This document shows, in pieces, positions 8,905 through 16,578 of a stretch of 64,000 nucleotides of DNA. The stretch is from Planctomycetota bacterium (GTDB taxonomy: Bacteria > Planctomycetota > Phycisphaerae > Phycisphaerales > SM1A02). The stretch is taken from the NCBI GenBank assembly GCA_026386795.1, contig JAPLMU010000138.1, positions 18,575 through 82,574 on the forward strand. The letters are read 5' to 3'. Below the pieces are notes generated by a model. That model did no database searches. It saw only the letters and a list, made by a program, of their open reading frames with translations, and was not told where the DNA came from. Numbering within the stretch: the stretch's first letter is position 1; every line of letters begins with the position of its first letter. The position numbers and the translations under genes are program-made.

Positions 8905-10223
8905 AGGTTCACCTCAACGCGCCGCGCGAAACTTGGCAACGCGTCGAGCCAGGATGAGGCGTGCGTTGCAAGAATCACTGTCCCGCGCCGCGAGAGGACC
9001 GACTCAACGGTACGAACCAACGCCTCGCGCCCGCCCGCGTCGAGCCCAGCATCTGGTTCATCAAGCACTAACACGAACGGTGTGTGAATGACTGCGCACG
9101 CGAGCGCCGTTCGACGGCGCAATCCGCCCGACAATCGGTCAACGCGGCGCGCGGCATGGTCTTCAAGTCCAAATTCGCGCATGCAGCGCGCGACTGCGGC
9201 GGATCGTTCCGCGGCGGGAACTTGCGCCAAACGCGCGGACGTTTCTAGATTTGCCACGACGTTCAGTGCTGAAAATAGCCCACCTTCCTGAGGGTGAAAG
9301 CCCGGCAGCAACGCGGTCTGATCAATCCAAGCGCGCCCTGCTGACGGCTTCAATGCCCCCACCATGCATGCCAGGAGCGTGCTCTTTCCTGACCCGTTCG
9401 CTCCGGTGACGTGAACGAGTTCACCGGAACGCGCCACGAAACTCACGTCGGAAAGGACGCGCCGCGTGCCGTACGAAAAACGGATGGCCTCGGCGCGGGC
9501 AAGCGGACGCCCCACCGGTATCGGCTGCAACGGACCAGGTACACCGGTCAGCACGAACCGCGCGCCACGCACGCGACGCACTCGAATGTCTAACAGCCCT
9601 GCGGCTTCCGCCACGGCGCGCGCCTCGGGCATGGTAAAGCTGCGGCGCACACTGACGACGGCGTCATGGTGCAACTCACGACTTGCTGCCAAGGTAGAAA
9701 GTTGTGCGCCCCAGATGCCAAGCGAATCGCGGATCAAATCGTTCCACACAACCAGTTCACGCGCCACCGCAGACATCGCGCGCAGGCCAGCGACCGCAGA
9801 CTCATCATCAAGATGATGCATGACCAGCGAAGCGTGCGCCACATCAAAGCTCCGCGCACCAAGAATGCTCTCCGCTGCAAGCATGTCAACAACGCGGAAC
9901 TCAGTTCCTGCTTGAGCAAGCGAACCCGTCGCGGACCCAGCCGCGGCTCGCGCCCGCCCCATGTCGATGGCATCCTCGCTCCGGTCAGTGCAAAGAACGG
10001 AGCAGTCCCAACCGCGCGTCTGCGCCAACCGCAAGAATCTCTCAGGAATATCAGCTCCGCCGCACCCAAAGTCAACAAGCGACAACGGACGCGTAGATGC
10101 CCCAGGCACCCGATCCGCAATCGCGTTCACGATCGCATCGGCCGCGCCAGTCGCGCGGTTCAGGCGCCGAAGAAATCGATACTCATCAGTGAGAACCGAA
10201 CGGCTCGGAGAAGCATCGTCCAT
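8901..10223 (-). CDS. SAM methyltransferase fused to ABC transporter ATPase
   Basis: The chosen ATG at 10223 has GGGAG four bases upstream; the longer ORF start would extend into the divergent promoter region. The 440-residue protein has a class I methyltransferase at residues 1 to about 215 (VDFGCGGAD at 50-58). An ABC ATPase runs from about 245 to 440, with Walker A GANGSGKST (274-282), signature LSGGLRRR (from 364) and Walker B VLVLDEP (384-390). Joining a small-molecule methyltransferase to a transport ATPase is unusual. It is the first gene of the seven-gene pigment operon, and its ATPase half probably pairs with the ABC-2 permease two genes downstream. The methylation target is unknown. 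Confidence 0.82.
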   Translation of the reverse strand: MDDASPSRSVLTDEYRFLRRLNRATGAADAIVNAIADRVPGASTRPLSLVDFGCGGADIPERFLRLAQTRGWDCSVLCTDRSEDAIDMGRARAAAGSATGSLAQAGTEFRVVDMLAAESILGARSFDVAHASLVMHHLDDESAVAGLRAMSAVARELVVWNDLIRDSLGIWGAQLSTLAASRELHHDAVVSVRRSFTMPEARAVAEAAGLLDIRVRRVRGARFVLTGVPGPLQPIPVGRPLARAEAIRFSYGTRRVLSDVSFVARSGELVHVTGANGSGKSTLLACMVGALKPSAGRAWIDQTALLPGFHPQEGGLFSALNVVANLETSARLAQVPAAERSAAVARCMREFGLEDHAARRVDRLSGGLRRRTALACAVIHTPFVLVLDEPDAGLDAGGREALVRTVESVLSRRGTVILATHASSWLDALPSFARRVEVNL

Positions 10224-10349
10224 GCTCTCCCGCTCTTTCGATCGATGGCGCAGTTCTGGGAATTCCACAGCCGTTGCACCATACCGGAACTCGGGAGAAT
10301 GCAGCAAAGCACTCCTCCGATTCCGATGGCAATCCTTATCATGTCCCCC

Positions 10350-10760
10350 ATGAAGCACACAGGCTCAATCGCGTCCGCACTGATTGCCGTCATCATCCTC
10401 GCTGGCTGTGCAACCTCCGACTACGGGCGGATCACTGACAAGATCGCAGCCTATGAAGTGCAAGCAGTCACAGCGCGCGACAACCTGAAGACCGCCAATT
10501 CACAGTCCAAGATCACCCTCTATCGCACGCTCATCAACCTCAACAACAAGCAACTTGAGATTGCACGTCGCATCAATCCAGAATCGAATCCGGCTTTCAA
10601 GAGTGGCTCAATCACGCTCGAGCAATCCAAGAAGGACAAGGCAGAGCGCATCGCCAAGCTTGAGAAGCAACTGGAACAGACCATGAAGGAGCGCGACGGA
10701 CTCTCGATTGTGATCGAAACTCCTGCTGCTGCTCCTGCCCCTGCCCCTGCACCGAAGTAA
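10350..10760 (+). CDS. Small lipoprotein with coiled-coil body
   Basis: Only the end of the 364-residue ORF is likely real. From ATG 10350 the protein starts MKHTGSIASALIAVIILAGC, a standard lipoprotein signal with lipobox LAGC. It is followed by about 95 charged residues predicted to be helical, with KLEKQLEQTMKERDG suggesting a coiled coil, and an Ala-Pro tail (PAPAPAPAPK) of the kind that crosses or contacts the wall. In-frame ATGs at 10326 and 10341 are possible starts. It is transcribed away from the pigment operon across a 126 bp shared upstream region. No function is recognised. Confidence 0.7.
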   Translation: MKHTGSIASALIAVIILAGCATSDYGRITDKIAAYEVQAVTARDNLKTANSQSKITLYRTLINLNNKQLEIARRINPESNPAFKSGSITLEQSKKDKAERIAKLEKQLEQTMKERDGLSIVIETPAAAPAPAPAPK

Positions 10761-10779
10761 CCGCGACGCTCTATCGCAC

Positions 10780-12177
10780 TCAGGCCGGACTGAGCCCAAG
10801 ACCCGAGCGCACCATGTTTCCCGCCACTGACCGCATCGCCCCATAGAAACGCCCGGCACCCAAAGCGCGGCATGTTGCTGCAGTTGCCGTGGCAATTGCT
10901 TCAACATCTGCTTCGTTCACCACCAGCGGCGGCATAAATTTCAGCAGTGGGCGACGCGCGCCGGTTGTTTGCGCCAAGATCGAATGCGCCTCGAGCAGCT
11001 CCATGATGGCCGCTTGGCCAATCATCGGTTCCGTAAATCGGCCGAGAAGCGGCACGTTCGCAAAGCTAGGAATTCTGGCTGTATCAAGGTCAATACCAAT
11101 CATGAGCCCTTTGCCGCGGATCTCACGAACGCTGCCAATCCCCGCACACTCTGCTCGCAGCCTGCGCATCAGCAGTTCACCCAATTCCGCAGCACGAGCC
11201 GCCAACTTGTCCTCGACGATGACCTCAAGCGTGGCGATCAACGCAACCATCGCCAGTGGTCCTTCATGGAAAGTGGAGCTATGAACGACCGATCGGTCCA
11301 TTGAACTGAATGTGGAATCCCACACATCGCTCCGCACCAAGACGGCACCAACCGGCACGAATCCGCCAGAGAGTGCTTTCGCCATCACCACAATTTCGGG
11401 CTCGACGCCATCGTGATGCACCGCAAGAAATGCGCCGGTTCGGCCCGCGCCGGTTTGAATTTCATCAGCAATCAGCAGTGTGCCATAGCGCTTGCACAGA
11501 GCATGAGCCTCGCGCAGCACGCCCGGCGCAAGCGAACGAAGCGTCTTTCCTTGAACAGGCTCAACAACTACGGCTGCGACCGTCCGTGAACTGAGCGCGC
11601 GTTCGAGCGCTTCAAGATCACCAAACTCAATGATCGCAGCGCCCGGCAGAAGCGGACCAAATCCGCGCCGTAAATCTTCATTGCCATTAATGGAAAGTGC
11701 GCCGCAGGTCAGACCGTGAAATGAGTCCGACCACGCAAGCAAGCCCGGTCGCCCAGTGTGCTGGCGCGCAAATTTGATGGCCGCCTCCACCGCTTCGGTT
11801 CCTGAGTTCGTGAAGAACACGCGATCAACGCCCCCACCACACTGCAACTTAAGCCGACGAGCAGCCTCAGCAGCCAACGGGTTCAACTCCCAACGCACCC
11901 ACGCTGGCGGGGCGAGCGTGAGGCATTGCGAAATGGCGTCCACAACAACCGGATGTGCGCGACCAAGCGCCAGCGCCCCGTATCCGGCCAAGCAATCAAG
12001 GATTCGATTTCCCTGCGCATCCCACAGGTACTGGCCTTCGCCACGAACATAACTGCGATCGACGCCAATCAATTCCACGAGCTTTGCGAACGCCGGATTC
12101 ATGTGACCAAAGTGCGACTCGCGCGCGTTTTCTCGGGCGCTGGCAATCAGTGCTGCAACATCAATCCGTTCCGCCAT
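10780..12177 (-). CDS. Class III PLP aminotransferase (HpnO-like candidate)
   Basis: This 465-residue protein is a fold-type I class III aminotransferase. GTEAVEAAIKFAR, the VVVEPVQG block, LIADEIQTGAGRTG with the PLP-binding Asp, and VVMAKALSGG with the Schiff-base Lys are all present. The family includes acetylornithine, putrescine and 4-aminobutyrate aminotransferases, and HpnO, which aminates the hopanoid side chain. HpnH, which adds the adenosyl side chain to hopene, lies 2.3 kb away, so an HpnO-like role is plausible. A role in the pigment pathway or amine metabolism is not excluded. It is divergent from the glycosyltransferase, with only 27 bp between the start codons. Confidence 0.72.
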   Translation of the reverse strand: MAERIDVAALIASARENARESHFGHMNPAFAKLVELIGVDRSYVRGEGQYLWDAQGNRILDCLAGYGALALGRAHPVVVDAISQCLTLAPPAWVRWELNPLAAEAARRLKLQCGGGVDRVFFTNSGTEAVEAAIKFARQHTGRPGLLAWSDSFHGLTCGALSINGNEDLRRGFGPLLPGAAIIEFGDLEALERALSSRTVAAVVVEPVQGKTLRSLAPGVLREAHALCKRYGTLLIADEIQTGAGRTGAFLAVHHDGVEPEIVVMAKALSGGFVPVGAVLVRSDVWDSTFSSMDRSVVHSSTFHEGPLAMVALIATLEVIVEDKLAARAAELGELLMRRLRAECAGIGSVREIRGKGLMIGIDLDTARIPSFANVPLLGRFTEPMIGQAAIMELLEAHSILAQTTGARRPLLKFMPPLVVNEADVEAIATATAATCRALGAGRFYGAMRSVAGNMVRSGLGLSPA

Positions 12178-12204
12178 TGTCCTGCAGACTAACCTACGCC
12201 ACAG

Positions 12205-13266
12205 ATGCCTTCATTTGTCGGAATCATTCCCCTCTACAACCACGCGTTGACGGTTCCGGATGTTCTTGCTGGCCTCCACGCCAAGGGCCTGTACGCGATT
12301 GTTGTTGACGATGGCAGCACTGATGGCGGCGCGGAAATTGCCGAGTACTGGCTCCGCGCGCACCGCGCGTCCGGCGAAGTGATTCGTGGACCGAAGAACC
12401 AGGGCAAAGCCGCTGCCCTGCTCGCCGGTTTCGACGCCGCCACCAAGCGCGGAGCAACACACGCGTTGACGATCGATGCCGATGGGCAACATGACTGCGC
12501 GCGCATCGCTGACTTTCTGAACGCGCTTCCCGCAGTACGTCCAGAACGAACACTCGTCCTGGGTGATCGCCGCGCGCTGCCGAGCACCTATCCGACCGCG
12601 CGCCTCTTCGGGCGATTTCTAAGTGGACTTGCCGTACGCGCCGCGTGCGGAGCCATCGTTGGCGATGCGGCGTGCGGCATGCGGCTCTATCCACTTGCAA
12701 TGACCCGCGCGCTGCATTGCCGAAGCGGCCGCTATGCATGGGAAGAAGAAGCGATCATCCGGCTCGTATGGTCCGGAGCGCAACTGCAGCAAGTGGAGAT
12801 ACCAGTCATCTACCGCAATGCGGCGATTGCTCCAAGCCATTATCAATTTAAGCGCGACTGGCTCGAAGGCACGCTCGTTCTTGTGTACAGCATTCTGCTG
12901 CGCGCATTCAGCAGCGGACGACACTGGACACACGACGGATCCACGCGCATCGATCTGCTTTGGCCGCTCGGCAAACGCGAACGCATATCGCGGTGCCTGG
13001 TGAGCATGCTGGCCGCGTTCACGGTTGCCGTCACGGGCATCACCGCAGGTGCACTTACTGCGATGAACACTTCACTGCCGGTCGCTGCAACCGTTGCTGG
13101 CATCATCATGTGGATCGCGCTTCGAACCAACGCACCGTTGCTCCTCGTTGCAATCGGATGGATTGCGGGCTACTTTGCTCCCGTAGCAACTCTCCTCGCT
13201 GCGCCCATCATTGGTGCATTGTGGAGCTTTACAACCATGCGCAGGCTGCGCGGCGCACCCGTCTAG
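12205..13266 (+). CDS. GT2 family glycosyltransferase with C-terminal membrane segments
   Basis: The 353-residue protein has a GT-A domain at 1 to about 235, with VVDDGSTDGG and TIDADGQHD supplying the nucleotide and metal-binding aspartates and DAACGMRLYP as the acceptor-side block. Residues from about 260 hold three or four hydrophobic helices. It resembles the dolichol-phosphate-sugar-synthase-like subgroup and the GT2 proteins found in aryl-polyene clusters, which would glycosylate the lipid-bound polyene at the cytoplasmic membrane. Its TAG stop shares the palindrome CTAG with the stop of the convergent acyltransferase gene. The substrate cannot be told from sequence. Confidence 0.8.
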   Translation: MPSFVGIIPLYNHALTVPDVLAGLHAKGLYAIVVDDGSTDGGAEIAEYWLRAHRASGEVIRGPKNQGKAAALLAGFDAATKRGATHALTIDADGQHDCARIADFLNALPAVRPERTLVLGDRRALPSTYPTARLFGRFLSGLAVRAACGAIVGDAACGMRLYPLAMTRALHCRSGRYAWEEEAIIRLVWSGAQLQQVEIPVIYRNAAIAPSHYQFKRDWLEGTLVLVYSILLRAFSSGRHWTHDGSTRIDLLWPLGKRERISRCLVSMLAAFTVAVTGITAGALTAMNTSLPVAATVAGIIMWIALRTNAPLLLVAIGWIAGYFAPVATLLAAPIIGALWSFTTMRRLRGAPV

Positions 13267-13982
13267 CCGCCCCGCAACGCCTCAATTTCACCGCGCATTC
13301 GACTTAAGAAATCACTATTCGATTCATTCGCCTCGATCCGCATCGGCGTTCCTGCATTCACATGAACTGCGCCGGCATTGATGAACTTCCCGCCCACCGG
13401 CAGCAGTCGATCGCTGCCTTCAATCCAAATCGGCAGAACACGCGCATGAGTTGCCCGCGCGATGTGCGCCACTCCCATGCGAAAGCGCCCCATCGACGCG
13501 CTCCGCGCCCGTGTTCCTTCTGGAAACAAAATCACATTCCAACCAGACTGCAGCAGCCCCGTGATTCGCTCAACGCCATCACCCATGTCATCACCGCGAC
13601 CAATGAGACAGACGCGGTACGTCCGTACGACATACGAACACAGCGCAGTCCGAAACAATCGCTTTAAGCCCCGATCAGAAGCTGACGGCGAAAAGAAATC
13701 CCGCGCACCAACCGTCGCCGTCCGTGCACGCATTGCAGCAGGAAGCGCGTGGCGAATAGCGGCGGTATCAAGCAAACTTCGATGGTTGGCAGCAAGGATC
13801 ATCGGTCCCTCCGCAAACTTGGCGCTGTCAAGGCCAGCGGAACTGAACTGCACGCGACAGGCGTGCTCAATGAAATCACTGCTGCGATCGCCGATCCATG
13901 CAAACGCGCTCGCCGTTGGTCCGGTCAATGCGCGCACTGACTCAGGCATACCAGCGGATTTCTCTTTGCTAGCGCTCCCCAT
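13263..13982 (-). CDS. PlsC-type 1-acyl-glycerol-phosphate acyltransferase family protein
   Basis: This 239-residue acyltransferase has NHRSLLD (the NHX4D catalytic motif, near residue 66) and FPEGTRARS, the two hallmarks of the PlsC family. A lysophospholipid acyltransferase role in membrane lipid synthesis is the default reading. As the second LPLAT enzyme near the pigment genes, it could instead acylate the pigment's glycolipid anchor. The ATG lies two bases after the DUF2141 stop, so it probably forms an operon with DUF2141 and hpnH. Its stop overlaps the convergent glycosyltransferase stop. Confidence 0.8.
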   Translation of the reverse strand: MGSASKEKSAGMPESVRALTGPTASAFAWIGDRSSDFIEHACRVQFSSAGLDSAKFAEGPMILAANHRSLLDTAAIRHALPAAMRARTATVGARDFFSPSASDRGLKRLFRTALCSYVVRTYRVCLIGRGDDMGDGVERITGLLQSGWNVILFPEGTRARSASMGRFRMGVAHIARATHARVLPIWIEGSDRLLPVGGKFINAGAVHVNAGTPMRIEANESNSDFLSRMRGEIEALRGG

Positions 13983-13984
13983 CT

Positions 13985-14500
13985 TCAGCGCGCCTTTCCG
14001 ATCAAGTGAATTTCAATTTGATTGTCACCAGCAGTCGGGACGATCGCACACGCGTTCCATGATGGCGGCAGTAGCGGCGCAGGCTTGCCGCTGAATCCCC
14101 ACGGTTCGCTGGGTATTCCCAGTGGACCGCGATTGAGTTCTTCATTTGAATCAATGTCCTGAAAGACCGAGACCACCACCGGGCGCCCCGAACGCGCGTG
14201 CAATTCAAACTCGGCGCGCTCCTTTGCCGCAGGGACGCTGAACCCCTCGGCAATTCCACCGCGCGTCAAGAAAGTGGCCCGATCTGCGTAGAGCGCACAG
14301 CGCACCATCCCGCGCCCAAGCGTTATGCCGAGCACCGTCACATGAAGCGTGGCGGGCGCGCCATCAGCAAGCACAGGCGCGCCGTCCGCAAGCACAGGCT
14401 CTGCCGATTGGCAGCCAACCTGCATCACGGCCGCCATCATCAACGCTACCGCGGGCGTGCACATCAACACACGACCACCGCGATACATTGCCGCGATCAC
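13985..14500 (-). CDS. DUF2141 family envelope lipoprotein
   Basis: The C-terminal 120 residues match DUF2141: VSVFQDIDSNEELN followed by LGIPSEPWGFS. The N-terminus is hydrophobic and ends in MMAAVMQVGC, a plausible lipobox. A duplicated linker follows (PVLADGA twice), then the single beta-rich domain. The GTG at 14500 overlaps the hpnH stop; ATGs at 14488 and 14464 are alternative starts, and the last would give a cleaner signal peptide. The molecular function of DUF2141 is unknown. Being coupled between hpnH and a PlsC acyltransferase, it may act on membrane lipids (inference). Confidence 0.75.
   Translation of the reverse strand: MIAAMYRGGRVLMCTPAVALMMAAVMQVGCQSAEPVLADGAPVLADGAPATLHVTVLGITLGRGMVRCALYADRATFLTRGGIAEGFSVPAAKERAEFELHARSGRPVVVSVFQDIDSNEELNRGPLGIPSEPWGFSGKPAPLLPPSWNACAIVPTAGDNQIEIHLIGKAR
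14355..14396. repeat. 21 bp tandem duplication in a lipoprotein linker
   Basis: Two adjacent 21 bp units beginning GGCGCGCC and ending GCAAGCACA agree at 19 of 21 positions. In the DUF2141 gene they encode two copies of an Ala-Asp-Gly-Ala-Pro-Val-Leu linker just after the lipobox. Confidence 0.85.
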
Positions 14501-15633
14501 GCTGCGCTCTTCTCGCCAACATCTTTCGCTATCCCAAGTTGCACCAAGCGCTCAATGGGACGATGGGGCTTCTTCGATTCCTCAACCAGTCGCTCTGCAG
14601 CGGCTTGGTTTGGGTAGAGCGGAGCAACCAGCGCCTTCACGTTCGCCCAGATGCCTGTGACACCTGAGAATGTGTAATCAACAGCTGTTGGCTCGTAGCC
14701 ACAATGCACCATGCAGTTCTGGCACTTCGGATTACCGCTCTTGACGCCGTAGCGTTCCCAAGCGGTGTCTTCCATGAGTTCCTTGAAGGTGTCGTAGTAC
14801 CCCTCCTGAAGGAGGTAGCACGGCTTCTGCCATCCAAAGATGTTGAAAGCAGGGCTGCCCCACGGAGTGCACTCAAAGTCGCGCTTACCCATGAGGAACT
14901 CAAGGAAAAGCGGGCTCATGTTGAACTTCCAACTCTTCTTGCGATTGGAGAGAATCATCTCGAAGAGCTCGTTGGTCTTGCGGCGACCCAAGAAACTCTC
15001 CTGATCGGGAGCCTTGTCGTAGGCGTAGCCGGGGCTGACCATCATGCCTTCAACGCCGAGCTCCATCATCTCATCAAAGAAATTGCGTACCGAACCGGGA
15101 TCCGTGGCTTGAAACAGCGTGGTGTTGGTGGTGACGCGGAAACCCATCTTCACTGCGAGGCGAATGCCTTCGAGCGCCTTCTGAAAAGTGCCCTCGCGGC
15201 AGACCGCGAAGTCATGGTGCTCTTCTTGGCCATCCATGTGGACACTGAAACTGAGGTACTTGCTTGGCTTGAAGAAACCGGCTTCGAGCTTCTCCTTTAA
15301 GAGGAGCGCGTTCGTGCAGAGGTAGATGTACTTCTTGCGCGCAACCAAGGCCTCAACAATTTCCTTGATCTCCGGATGCAGCAATGGTTCGCCGCCTGGA
15401 ATGCTCACCATGGGCGCGCCGCACTCGTCGACCGCGCGCATGCATTCTGCAACGCTGAGGTTCTTCTTCAAGATGTGCGGCGGGTACTGAATCTTGCCGC
15501 AGCCAGCGCAGGACAGATTGCAGCGAAAGAGTGGCTCAAGCATGAGCACTAACGGGTAGCGCTTGATTCCGCGGACACGTTGTCCGAGAACGTACGAAGC
15601 AACGGTCCACATCTGGGAAATCGGGACAGCCAT
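14497..15633 (-). CDS. hpnH: Hopanoid biosynthesis radical SAM protein HpnH
   Basis: The ORF track starts at 16053, antisense to the sigma factor. The ATG at 15633 (MAVPISQMWT) gives 378 residues, the usual HpnH length. The radical SAM cluster motif FRCNLSCAGCGKI has Cys38, Cys42 and Cys45. SIPGGEPLLHPEI follows, and a second Cys-rich stretch, PKCQNCMVHCGYEPTA, lies near the end. HpnH joins the 5'-deoxyadenosyl radical to diploptene to form adenosylhopane, the first step of extended hopanoids. No squalene-hopene cyclase or hpnG is in the window. Downstream DUF2141 and PlsC genes are coupled to it. Confidence 0.92.
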   Translation of the reverse strand: MAVPISQMWTVASYVLGQRVRGIKRYPLVLMLEPLFRCNLSCAGCGKIQYPPHILKKNLSVAECMRAVDECGAPMVSIPGGEPLLHPEIKEIVEALVARKKYIYLCTNALLLKEKLEAGFFKPSKYLSFSVHMDGQEEHHDFAVCREGTFQKALEGIRLAVKMGFRVTTNTTLFQATDPGSVRNFFDEMMELGVEGMMVSPGYAYDKAPDQESFLGRRKTNELFEMILSNRKKSWKFNMSPLFLEFLMGKRDFECTPWGSPAFNIFGWQKPCYLLQEGYYDTFKELMEDTAWERYGVKSGNPKCQNCMVHCGYEPTAVDYTFSGVTGIWANVKALVAPLYPNQAAAERLVEESKKPHRPIERLVQLGIAKDVGEKSAA

Positions 15634-15948
15634 GGTGGTTCCGGGGCTCCTAAGGGGGCGAAGGAAATCTTCACAAACAGTCCGAACTCGGGCGATCCGA
15701 GTCGGGGGCGAGATCGTAGCACCTTCATGACGACCATCGCTGCACGAGCGATTACCCTTGAGGAACTGATGACCGCGCAGGGAAGCGCCGTCAACGCCCT
15801 CCCCTTCGACACCATGCTGGACGGCCTCGGCGACCTTGCCGGGGTCGTGGCCCGACGAGTCCGCCAATTCACGGAAGGAACCGCGGCGAAGCCCCGTTCC
15901 TGCCGTAGTATGCCGCACCGCGCGACCGCCGGAAGCGCACCTTCCACG
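15634..15948. other. Divergent intergenic region between hpnH and the ECF sigma gene
   Basis: These 315 bp separate the chosen starts of two divergent genes. An in-frame open stretch runs through on the plus strand but does not resemble a sigma-factor domain. An imperfect dyad (CCGAACTCGG-GCGAT-CCGAGTCGG, nine pairs with one bulge) lies at 15682-15705, about 50 bp from hpnH; it may be an operator or a 5' leader hairpin. No convincing -35/-10 pair was found. Confidence 0.5.
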
Positions 15949-16578
15949 ATGGCGACCGCCGAGCAAACCGACGAATCCCTCCTGACTGCCTACATCGACG
16001 GCGACCGCCAAGCGTTCGCCGCCCTGTTGGAGCGCTATCGGACGGAACTGCACGGCTTCCTTGCCCGCTTCCTTGGCTCAAGCGCGGCTGCCGACGACGT
16101 CTTTCAGGAGACCTTTCTGCAGGTTCACCTTGCAGCGAGCACCTTCGACAGCACACGCAATTTCAAACCATGGCTCTTCACGATCGCCGCCAACAAGGCG
16201 CGAGACTGGCACCGACGGCAGAAGCGCCGTCGCGCTGCAAGCCTTGACGCCCCAATCGGCGGCGACCCTGATGGAACACGGATGGTGGATCTCATGCAGT
16301 CCAAGGCCGAAGTGCCTTCGGTCTCGCTTGAGGGCGCGGAGACGCGAGATCGCGTCAAAGATGTGGTGGATTCAATGCCTGCCCTTTATCGCGAAGTTCT
16401 CCAGCTCAATTACTTTCAGAAGATGAGCTACCAGCAAATCGCTGAAGTTCTTGGTGTGCCGCTGGGCACTGTAAAAAGTCGTTTGCACGCTGCTGTTGCC
16501 ACTTTCGCAGAGTCATGGAAGACTGCTGATGCGCGTTCCACGCGCACATCAAGCGCGAACAAGGAGTCGAAGGCATGA
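15949..16578 (+). CDS. ECF-family RNA polymerase sigma factor
   Basis: From ATG 15949 the protein has 209 residues. Region 2 includes DDVFQETFLQVHL and the helix RNFKPWLFTIAANKARDWHR, which binds core and the -10 element. Region 4 reads YREVLQLNYFQKMSYQQIAEVLGVPLGTVKSRLH, a typical -35-binding helix-turn-helix. An ATG at 15910 would add 13 residues; the still longer ORF is unlikely to be coding. Its TGA overlaps the ATG of the following gene, which encodes a membrane protein with an anti-sigma-like layout, so the two are probably a sigma/anti-sigma pair that senses the envelope. Confidence 0.9.
   Translation: MATAEQTDESLLTAYIDGDRQAFAALLERYRTELHGFLARFLGSSAAADDVFQETFLQVHLAASTFDSTRNFKPWLFTIAANKARDWHRRQKRRRAASLDAPIGGDPDGTRMVDLMQSKAEVPSVSLEGAETRDRVKDVVDSMPALYREVLQLNYFQKMSYQQIAEVLGVPLGTVKSRLHAAVATFAESWKTADARSTRTSSANKESKA

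Noticed and set aside
9666-10349. Long N-terminal part of the 364-residue plus-strand ORF before the lipoprotein signal
   Set aside because: It is antisense to the methyltransferase-ATPase gene; the lipoprotein signal starting at 10350 marks the true beginning.
15580-15948. N-terminal extension of the ECF sigma ORF
   Set aside because: The extra 123 residues have no sigma-factor features and overlap the divergent hpnH promoter side; the sigma domain begins right after 15949.
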